From JARBUG01 sp035628915 (GTDB lineage: Bacteria > Bacillota > Sulfobacillia > Symbiobacteriales > Symbiobacteriaceae), in NCBI GenBank assembly GCA_035628915.1, contig DASPIW010000032.1, forward strand, positions 3,443-67,442: 64,000 nucleotides of DNA, read 5' to 3'. Of the stretch, positions 48,550 to 55,515 are shown piece after piece (position 1 is the stretch's first letter; every line of letters begins with the position of its first letter). Both the position numbers and the translations under genes were made by a program. The notes below the pieces were generated by a model. That model ran no database searches, was not told the origin of the DNA, and saw nothing but the letters and a program-made list of their open reading frames with translations.

Positions 48550-48597
48550 AGACCGCTGCCTGTCCGGCCATTGCCGGCGGGTGGCGGTCTATTCGTT
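48550..48597 (+). terminator. Terminator of the first sugar operon
   Basis: AGACCGC (48550-48556) pairs with GCGGTCT (48584-48590), with an inner CCGGC/GCCGG stem, followed by ATTCGTTT. Confidence 0.65.
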
Positions 48598-48715
48598 TGT
48601 CCAATATTACCGTATGGTAGACATTTCTACCTATATAGACTGCGGAAAAATAATAGATATTTCTATCGCTTGACTGAAGGAATTCACATACTTTCGTCTA
48701 ACTAGAGCGACGACA

Positions 48716-48727
48716 GGAAACGTTTCC
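48716..48727 (+). promoter_or_regulatory. LacI-type operator GGAAACGTTTCC, copy 1
   Basis: Perfect 12-base palindrome typical of LacI/GalR-family operators. It lies 22 bases upstream of the LacI relic's ATG and downstream of a -35-like TTGACT at 48670. An identical site is at 48932. Confidence 0.75.
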
Positions 48728-48748
48728 ACGTCAGGGTGGGACAAGTCC

Positions 48749-48909
48749 ATGGTGACCATTCGGGATGTTGCCCCAAGGGCCGGCGTCGCGCGACTGAACT
48801 GCTGCTGAGGCGTATGAACCAGGAGCCAGTCGGGCCTCCCCAGCGGATCACGCTGAGCACGCCCCTGGTCGTGCGCGACAGCTCGGCACCGCCGGTCAGG
48901 CGGGATTAA
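48749..48909 (+). pseudogene. LacI-family regulator relic with internal deletion
   Basis: The ATG at 48749 begins MVTIRDVAPRAGVAR, the start of the LacI-type helix-turn-helix. The frame then stops within a few codons. In the next frame, from about 48800, the sequence reads ELLLRRMNQEPVGPPQRITL, STPLVVRDSSAPP and a stop at 48907-48909, which is the conserved C-terminus of LacI/GalR repressors. About 280 internal residues are missing, so no working regulator remains. It once sat between the two sugar operons, flanked by identical palindromic operators that it presumably bound. Confidence 0.85.
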
Positions 48910-48931
48910 CTCTGTGTGTCCTGCCAGCGCG

Positions 48932-48943
48932 GGAAACGTTTCC
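48932..48943 (+). promoter_or_regulatory. LacI-type operator GGAAACGTTTCC, copy 2
   Basis: Second perfect copy of the 12-base palindrome, 216 bases from the first and about 80 bases upstream of the ABC solute-binding protein gene. It is well placed to control the importer operon. Confidence 0.75.
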
Positions 48944-49023
48944 AGGCTGGCTGGCGATTCCCGGCTCCCGGATTCGGTGACAGCCTTGTGGGGATGGATA
49001 GCGACATAGGAGGGGTGTTCTGC

Positions 49024-50355
49024 ATGAAGGACCGTATCCGCTGGATCCGTCTGCTGCTGGTGGCCGTCCTCGGGCTTGCGTTGGTTCTGTCCGCCGCCTG
49101 CTCGGGCAAGCAGGCAAAGCCTGAGCCCGGCACGGGCACGCCCGCGAAGGAACCGGTCAAGATCCAGTTCTGGGACATGTCCTGGGGTGATGCCGTCAAG
49201 AAGGCTGAACTGGACATGATCGCCGAGTGGAACAGCAAGAACCCTGACATTCAAGTCGAGTACACGCAGTTGGGCTGGGGCGAGTACCAGCAGAAGCTGG
49301 TCGGCGCCGTGAAGGCCGGCAACCCGCCCGACATTACCGGCGGCGACTCTGGCATTGCGTTCTTCTTCCATGCCATGGGCGAAACCGAGCCGATCGACGA
49401 TGTGATCGAGGTGCTCAAAAAGAGCGGCGACCTGGCCGACGCCATTCCCTGGGCGTATGACAAGTGGAAGGTCGACGGCAAGTATATTGGCTTCACCTGG
49501 GGCATCGACGCCCGGGCGTTCTACTACCGCACGGACATCTTCAAGGAAAAGGGCATCAAGGTGCCCACAAACTGGGACGAGCTCCTGGCAGCGGCCAAGG
49601 CGCTGAACGACCCCGCCAACGATTTCCACGGCATCGTCTTCCCCGGCAAGGCAGGCAGCTATGACCCCGACCAGTTCTTCATGACGCTGGCCATGCAGGC
49701 CGGCGGCGGTCTGGCCGACATTAACGGCAAGCCGATGATCAACAGCCCGCAGAACCTGCAGGCCCTGAGGTTCGAGCTCGAACTGGCCAAGTACGCCCCC
49801 AAGGGCGTCACCGGCTACACCTTCGACGAGGCCCACCGCCTCTACCAGCAGGGCAAGGCGGCCATGATCTTCAACGGCGGCTGGTTCATCAACCAGATGA
49901 AGACCGAAGCCCCGGAGATCTTCGCCAAGACCGACGTGATGCCCGTGCTCAAGGGCCCGGCCGGCAAGCAGGTCATGATCGGCTTCTACAACCCCTGGAT
50001 GATCTTCAAGGGGTCCAAGAACAAGGAAGCGGCCAAGAAGTTCTTCGCCTTTGCCGTCTCCAAGCAGCAGCTGTCGCGGATCTACAAGGAGAACCTCGGC
50101 GGCACCTGGCCGGTCTATAAGTCCGTTGCCAACGACCCCATGTACAGCAATCCGGCCATGCTGAAGAATCTGGCGCTGTCGGTCAACGAGTACGCTGTCG
50201 ACTACTGGTACCCGAACAACAAGGCGGCCACCGGTATCGCCGCCGTGGGTACCGGCATTACCGACTTCATCGTCAACCCCGCGCTCGTCGGCACGATGAC
50301 CCCCGAACAGGCGCTCAAGAACGGCGCAGACAAGCTGGAGAAGAACTTCCAGTAG
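49024..50355 (+). CDS. ABC sugar importer, solute-binding lipoprotein
   Basis: Extracellular solute-binding protein of 443 residues (family 1, MalE-like). The lipobox is LSAAC at the end of a long signal helix (IRLLLVAVLGLALVLSAAC). The mature protein has the family pattern ITGGDSGIAFFFHAMGETEP, WGIDARAFYYRTDIFKEKGI, PTNWDELLAAAKAL. The ATG at 49024 follows AGGAGGGG; an upstream ATG at 48916 in frame is inside the operator region and is rejected. It delivers an oligosaccharide or glycoside to the two permeases encoded downstream. A hairpin after the gene likely raises its level over the permeases. Confidence 0.93.
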   Translation: MKDRIRWIRLLLVAVLGLALVLSAACSGKQAKPEPGTGTPAKEPVKIQFWDMSWGDAVKKAELDMIAEWNSKNPDIQVEYTQLGWGEYQQKLVGAVKAGNPPDITGGDSGIAFFFHAMGETEPIDDVIEVLKKSGDLADAIPWAYDKWKVDGKYIGFTWGIDARAFYYRTDIFKEKGIKVPTNWDELLAAAKALNDPANDFHGIVFPGKAGSYDPDQFFMTLAMQAGGGLADINGKPMINSPQNLQALRFELELAKYAPKGVTGYTFDEAHRLYQQGKAAMIFNGGWFINQMKTEAPEIFAKTDVMPVLKGPAGKQVMIGFYNPWMIFKGSKNKEAAKKFFAFAVSKQQLSRIYKENLGGTWPVYKSVANDPMYSNPAMLKNLALSVNEYAVDYWYPNNKAATGIAAVGTGITDFIVNPALVGTMTPEQALKNGADKLEKNFQ

Positions 50356-50367
50356 ATGGCGTAAGGA

Positions 50368-50402
50368 CCCCCGGCGCCGGATCGGCCGGCGCCGGGGGGT
50401 TC
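50368..50402 (+). terminator. Partial terminator after the binding-protein gene
   Basis: CCCCCGGCGCCGG (50368-50380) and CCGGCGCCGGGGG (50386-50398) form a perfect 13-base stem, followed by GTTCTG. Read-through into the permease genes is expected. Confidence 0.75.
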
Positions 50403-50423
50403 TGCCGGAAAGGGAGACAGCCT

Positions 50424-51335
50424 ATGGTCAGTCCGTCGGTAGAGGTCCGGCGGGTTCGCAAGAAGCCGGATACGCTTCCCTACAAGCTGATCCTGCCAGC
50501 CGTGATCATGATCTCGGCCGTCAACATCTGGCCGGTCATCGCGGGCGTTTACCAGAGCCTGATGGATTACAACTTGCTGCGCGCCAACAACATCAAGTTC
50601 AACGGTGTTGCGAACTTTGCGCAGGCGCTGAAGGATCCTGACCTCGTGAATGCCTTCCTGGTCTCCCTGAAGTGGACCGTTGGGGCGGTTGGGTTCTGCT
50701 ACCTGGTCGGCCTTTTCGCCGCACTCATTGTGCACGACAACTTTAAGGGCCGGGGCATCTATCGGACCCTGCTGCTCCTGCCCTGGGTGGCGCCGCCGGT
50801 GGTGGTCTCCATTACCTGGCGCTGGATTCTCACCGACATGGACGGCCTGCTCAACCATATCCTGGAGTCGCTGCACCTGATCAAGGAGCCGCTGCTCTGG
50901 CTGTCCGACCCGACGCTGGCGATGTGGTCCGTCATCATGGTGGCTGTCTGGCGCGGCTTCCCCTTCTACATGGTCACCATTCTGGCGGCGATGGGGAACA
51001 TTCCGGACGACATTTACGAAGCGGCGCGCATCGACGGCGGCAGCCCCTGGCAGATCTTCCGCCACATTACGTTCCCGTTGATTCTGCCGGTCAGCGTGAT
51101 CTCCACGCTGCTCCAGTGCATCTGGACCTTTAACGATTTCGGCCTGATTTACGTGCTGACCGGCGGCGGGCCGGCCGGCAAGACCACGACGCTGATCATT
51201 TACGCCTACCGCCAGGCGTTCCAGTACCTGCATGTCGGCTACGGTTCAGCCGTGGCGGTGCTGGCACTGCTTGTGATGTCCCTGCTGGGTGTCTTGTACC
51301 TGAAACTGCAGAGAAAGTACGAGGTCACCGAATAG
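50424..51335 (+). CDS. ABC sugar importer permease (MalF type)
   Basis: Inner-membrane permease of 303 residues with six helices. The cytoplasmic EAA loop is EAARIDGGSPWQIFRHITFP, which docks the ATPase. AAAGGGAGA lies nine bases before the ATG. It forms a heterodimer with the permease encoded next. No ATPase gene is present in the window, so a shared MsmK/UgpC-type ATPase elsewhere is probably used, as is common in Gram-positive bacteria. Confidence 0.93.
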   Translation: MVSPSVEVRRVRKKPDTLPYKLILPAVIMISAVNIWPVIAGVYQSLMDYNLLRANNIKFNGVANFAQALKDPDLVNAFLVSLKWTVGAVGFCYLVGLFAALIVHDNFKGRGIYRTLLLLPWVAPPVVVSITWRWILTDMDGLLNHILESLHLIKEPLLWLSDPTLAMWSVIMVAVWRGFPFYMVTILAAMGNIPDDIYEAARIDGGSPWQIFRHITFPLILPVSVISTLLQCIWTFNDFGLIYVLTGGGPAGKTTTLIIYAYRQAFQYLHVGYGSAVAVLALLVMSLLGVLYLKLQRKYEVTE

Positions 51336-51346
51336 GGGGGAGCACG

Positions 51347-52177
51347 ATGACGCACCGCACGTCCCGGCTGATCACGAACATCCTGCGGCATCTCGTCCTG
51401 ATCGCCATGTCGGCCTTCGCCATCCTCCCCTTTTACTGGATGGTGGTCACCTCGATCAAGCCGGCCAGCGAGATGATGATGGGCCCCACGCTGATTCCCA
51501 AGCAGATTACGTTTGAGGCCTATCAGCACGTGTGGAGCGAAACGCAGTTCCCGGCCTGGTTCTGGAACAGCCTGAAAGTGGCCGTGGGCTCGACTGCCCT
51601 GGCGCTGCTTGTGGCCTGCCTGGCCGGGTATGCCATGTCCCGGTACAACTTCAGGGGTAAGGGCATCTTTGGCACCACCCTGCTCATGGTGCAGATGTTC
51701 CCGCTGGTGCTGGTCGGCATCCCCCTGGTGCTCTTGATCTCCAAAATTGGGGTCATGGATAAGCCTTTCGGGCTTGTCCTGATCTACATGACCTTTGCCC
51801 TGCCCTTTGCCATCTGGATGATGAAGGGGTTCTTCGACGGGATTCCCCGGTCGCTGGAAGAGGCCGCCACCATTGACGGCTGCTCACGCATGCAGGCCTT
51901 CCGGCTGATCGTGCTCCCGCTGTCGGGGCCGGGCCTGACTTCGGTCGCGGTCTTTACGTTCCTGCTGGCGTGGAACGAGTTCTTCATCGCCTACCTGTTC
52001 CTCAAGACGCGCCTGACCCTTCCCATCGGTTTGCTGACGTTCATTGCCCAGTTCTTCAACCAGTGGGACAGCCTGATGAGCGCTGCCACACTGACGACGA
52101 TTCCCGTCCTGGTTTTCTACCTGATTCTGCAGCGGCAACTGACGCGTGGCATCACTGCCGGCGCGGTAAAGGGATAA
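51347..52177 (+). CDS. ABC sugar importer permease (MalG type)
   Basis: Inner-membrane permease of 276 residues with six helices and the EAA loop EAATIDGCSRMQAFRLIVLP. It lies 11 bases after the first permease gene, with GGGGGGAG seven bases before its ATG. Its stop is directly followed by the GTG proposed for the first glycosidase, so importer and hydrolase are one transcription unit. Confidence 0.93.
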   Translation: MTHRTSRLITNILRHLVLIAMSAFAILPFYWMVVTSIKPASEMMMGPTLIPKQITFEAYQHVWSETQFPAWFWNSLKVAVGSTALALLVACLAGYAMSRYNFRGKGIFGTTLLMVQMFPLVLVGIPLVLLISKIGVMDKPFGLVLIYMTFALPFAIWMMKGFFDGIPRSLEEAATIDGCSRMQAFRLIVLPLSGPGLTSVAVFTFLLAWNEFFIAYLFLKTRLTLPIGLLTFIAQFFNQWDSLMSAATLTTIPVLVFYLILQRQLTRGITAGAVKG

Positions 52178-55100
52178 GTGTTCACCTGGGAGGGATGCAC
52201 CCTGCTGGATGTGACCTTGCATAGCGAACCGCTGAGCCGGGAGAAGTTCCGCCGCCCGTCCCGGGCGCTGGGCATTCTCCCCTTCTGGTTCTGGAACGGC
52301 GACCTGAATAAGGAAGAGATGGCCTGGCAGATGGAGCAGTACCGGGCGCAGGGCATGCCCGGTTTCATGATCCACAGCCGCTTCGGTCATCTGCCCGGGT
52401 ATCTGTCCGAGGAGTGGTTTGACCGGGTGAAGTTCGCCGTGGCAAAGGCCGGCGAACTTGGCCTGCAGGCGTGGATATACGACGAGAAGAACTGGCCCAG
52501 CGGCACGGTGGGCTGGTCGCTGCCGACCCAGTACCCCGACCTGCAGCAGCGCTATATGGAGATGATTATCGCCAATGTCGAGGGGCCGTACTTCTCTTAC
52601 CTGGAGGGTACCGACGGCCGCTACATCGACATGGAGGATTCGGACCCGATTGCCGCCTACGCCGTGCGGGAAGAGGAGTTTGACGGTACGGTCATCGAGG
52701 TGGTCGACCTCAGTCCGAACCTGGCGTGGGATAAGATCGTCACCTGGGAGGCGCCGGAAGGCCGCTGGAAGCTGCTCTTCTTTGTGGAGCGGCGGGCCAA
52801 GTGGCACTCGGATGTGCTCAACCCGGCTGCCACCGCCAAGTTCATCGAGATGACCCACGAGCAGTACAAGGCTGCCGTTGGCGACCAGTTTGGCAAGACG
52901 GTGCCGGGCTTCTACACCGACGAGCCGGCCAATCACTACTTCGCCGTTGCCTGCAACAACTACATCGTTCCGTGGTCCAAGCAGATGTTCAAGATCTTCC
53001 GGGACCACAACGGCTACGACCTGCGGCCTTACCTGCCGGCACTCTTCCTTAACATGGGCGAGCGGACCGCGCAGCTTCGGTACGACTTCTGGAATGCTCT
53101 CAGCGAGCAGTACTCGCGCAGCTTCTACAAGCAGATTCAGGATTGGTGCCACGAAAACGGCGTCACCTTCACCGGGCACATGCTCTTTGAAGATCTGCTA
53201 CGGCTGCAGGCCCGCTGCGAGGGCAACCTCTTCCGGAACTACCGGTACTTTGACCTGATCGGCGTGGACAAGCTCTACCCGAAGATTGGCACGGAGCGGA
53301 ACCCGGAGGAGCATGTGGCGATGAAGATGGGCGCCTCCGCCGCCCACGCCCTGGGCAGCACCCGCGTGCTCTGCGAGTCCTTCGGCGGCACCTATTGGGA
53401 CGTGACCATGGAGCGCATGAAGTGGCTTGCCGACTGGGAGTATGTGCTGGGCGTCAACCTTCTGAACCCCCACGGGTTCCATTACAGCATTGAGGGCGAC
53501 CGCAAGCGCGACTGGCCGCCGTCGCAGTTCTACCACCACACCTGGTGGGACAAGTATCAGCGCTTCCAGGACTACATGACCCGAAACAGCTACATGCTGA
53601 GCGGCGGGACGCACGTGGCCAAGGTGGCGGTGCTCTACCCCATGACCGCCATGTGGGCCAACTACCAGCCCCAGGGGCAGAACCCGGTCACCTCCGTCAT
53701 GGAGCGTGACTTCAATTGGATCACCGATCGGCTCTTGCGGCTCCACTTTGACTTTGACTACGTCGATGAAGATGTAGTCTTGCCGGCGGCGACTGTGGAA
53801 TCCGGAAAGCTGCGCATCCGGGATGAGGCGTTCCCGGTCTTTCTGATGCCGCCGGTCACCCATTTGAAGGCAGGCACCCTGGCACTGCTTGAGCAGTTTG
53901 TGGCGGAGGGCGGCAGTGTGATTGCCGATACGCTGCTGCCGGTTGCGGCCCTGGGGGGAGAGGATCCCGACTTCGCCGGCAGGGTGCAGCGGCTGTTCGG
54001 GCTGGATCCGGTCCGCGTGGCGGCTGACTTCCCGGGCGCCGGCTCCGAAGCTGTGCTGCACGTCGAAGAGCACACAGGCGGCGGCAAGGCCATCTTCCTG
54101 CGGGGCGCCGGGCTGTTCAGGGCCGCCAACGGTGTAAGGATGCTCGACCAGGCCCTGCGCGCCTGCACTACGCCGGATGTGGAGATCAGCGACCCGGCCG
54201 TCTTCTGCCTGCACCGGCGCAAGGACGGCTGCGAAGTCTACTTCATCGTCAACCCGACGGGCCAGACCCGATCCTTCCACGTGAGCCTTGAGGCCGTGGG
54301 CGCCCCGGAGCGGTGGGACTCCACCACCGGTCATCAGGCAGCCCTGCCGGTCTATGACGTGCAGGACGGCCGCACGCACTTTGACCTGGAGCTGGCACCC
54401 TTTGGCTCGACAATCGCTCTGCTTGACCCTGCGGTACCCGTGCCAGCGAAGCGGGTGACGGCGGCGCCCGGACTGGTCGTGGATCGGGTGGATGGCGGCG
54501 TGGTGTACGCTCACAGCCGTTTGAGGGCGCCCACGCATCTGATCATGAGCGGCGGGCGGGTGGTGCCGGTGGCCGCACAGGGGCCCCAGGCGGAGGTTAC
54601 CGTCGAAGGGCCGTGGCAGTTCGCCGTCGAAGGAGATAACGTCCTTTTCGCCGAGCAGTTCCGGGTGGCCGTTGAGCAGGCCAGCGGGCAGGGGGAGGCG
54701 GAGGACTGGCTGTCGCCTGCGCTGGACGACTCCGGCTGGATGACCTTCCGCAAGGGCGGCTGGGAGCTGCAGCTGCCGCATGAGCGGGACGAGCGGACCT
54801 ACCCGGTCACGCTTTGGTACCGCTGCCGGTTCAGCACGCCGTATATCCCCGCCGACCTGCGCCTGCTGGTGGACGGGCTGAAGGGCGAGTGGCGGCTCTA
54901 TCTGAACGGAGAGCCCCTGGACGGCCCGTTCAGCCGGAGCCGCATTGACGCCATGGTCAAGGAAGTGCCCATCGCAGAACGCGTAGTGGCGGGCGAGAAC
55001 CTGCTGGCCATTCGGCTGACCGTTCCCGACCGGACGTCCGGCGTGCTGGACCCGGTCAAGATTGTCGGCGCCTTCAGCCTCCGCCGGGAAGGAAATGGCT

Positions 55101-55471
55101 ATGCCACGGCACCGCCCGTGACCGCGGTGAGCGGCCCCTGGAGCGATGCGGGCTACCCGTTCTTCTCCGGCACCGGCGCCTACAGGGCCACAGTGGAGGT
55201 TCCCCCGGCGTGGGCGGGAAAGCGGATCTTCCTGGAGGCGGAGGCCGGCGACGATCTGGTCGAGGTGCTGGTCAATGGCCGGCCGGCGGGAACCTGCCTG
55301 TGGCACCCCTACAGGGTGGAACTGACGGACCTGATCGCCCCCGGAGCCAACTCACTGACGGTTAAGGTGACCAATACGGTCATGAACATGCTTGAGGCTG
55401 TCGCCAGGCCATCCGGCCTGCGAGGCAGCGTGCGGCTGGTGCCGTACGACGTATACGAAGTGCAGATCTAA
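52178..55471 (+). CDS. GH106-like glycoside hydrolase (alpha-L-rhamnosidase-like), copy 1
   Basis: Large cytosolic enzyme of up to 1097 residues. The N-terminal TIM-barrel half has the PF17132/GH106-type pattern LPFWFWNGDLNKEEMAWQME, MPGFMIHSRFGHLPGYLSEE, LQAWIYDEKNWPSG, and PGFYTDEPAN with a likely catalytic acidic residue. A glutamine-amidotransferase-like fold (about 480-640) follows. The C-terminal third contains two jelly-roll sugar-binding domains (VTLWYRCRFSTPYIPADLRL, and GAYRATVEVPPAWAGKRIFL). No signal peptide is present, so it acts on imported glycosides. GH106 enzymes release rhamnose, but this branch is poorly characterised. The start is uncertain: GTG at 52178 directly after the permease stop, or codons near 52202-52211 behind GGGAGGG. 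Confidence 0.8.
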   Translation: MFTWEGCTLLDVTLHSEPLSREKFRRPSRALGILPFWFWNGDLNKEEMAWQMEQYRAQGMPGFMIHSRFGHLPGYLSEEWFDRVKFAVAKAGELGLQAWIYDEKNWPSGTVGWSLPTQYPDLQQRYMEMIIANVEGPYFSYLEGTDGRYIDMEDSDPIAAYAVREEEFDGTVIEVVDLSPNLAWDKIVTWEAPEGRWKLLFFVERRAKWHSDVLNPAATAKFIEMTHEQYKAAVGDQFGKTVPGFYTDEPANHYFAVACNNYIVPWSKQMFKIFRDHNGYDLRPYLPALFLNMGERTAQLRYDFWNALSEQYSRSFYKQIQDWCHENGVTFTGHMLFEDLLRLQARCEGNLFRNYRYFDLIGVDKLYPKIGTERNPEEHVAMKMGASAAHALGSTRVLCESFGGTYWDVTMERMKWLADWEYVLGVNLLNPHGFHYSIEGDRKRDWPPSQFYHHTWWDKYQRFQDYMTRNSYMLSGGTHVAKVAVLYPMTAMWANYQPQGQNPVTSVMERDFNWITDRLLRLHFDFDYVDEDVVLPAATVESGKLRIRDEAFPVFLMPPVTHLKAGTLALLEQFVAEGGSVIADTLLPVAALGGEDPDFAGRVQRLFGLDPVRVAADFPGAGSEAVLHVEEHTGGGKAIFLRGAGLFRAANGVRMLDQALRACTTPDVEISDPAVFCLHRRKDGCEVYFIVNPTGQTRSFHVSLEAVGAPERWDSTTGHQAALPVYDVQDGRTHFDLELAPFGSTIALLDPAVPVPAKRVTAAPGLVVDRVDGGVVYAHSRLRAPTHLIMSGGRVVPVAAQGPQAEVTVEGPWQFAVEGDNVLFAEQFRVAVEQASGQGEAEDWLSPALDDSGWMTFRKGGWELQLPHERDERTYPVTLWYRCRFSTPYIPADLRLLVDGLKGEWRLYLNGEPLDGPFSRSRIDAMVKEVPIAERVVAGENLLAIRLTVPDRTSGVLDPVKIVGAFSLRREGNGYATAPPVTAVSGPWSDAGYPFFSGTGAYRATVEVPPAWAGKRIFLEAEAGDDLVEVLVNGRPAGTCLWHPYRVELTDLIAPGANSLTVKVTNTVMNMLEAVARPSGLRGSVRLVPYDVYEVQI

Positions 55472-55515
55472 GAGTCGTTGGTTGCGGACAAGCGGGAGAG
55501 AGGGAGGAGCGAGCC

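Noticed and set aside
53198..55306. A 702-codon minus-strand open frame inside the first GH106-like gene
   Set aside because: Shadow of the real gene; low-complexity composition, no ribosome binding site, no recognisable motifs.
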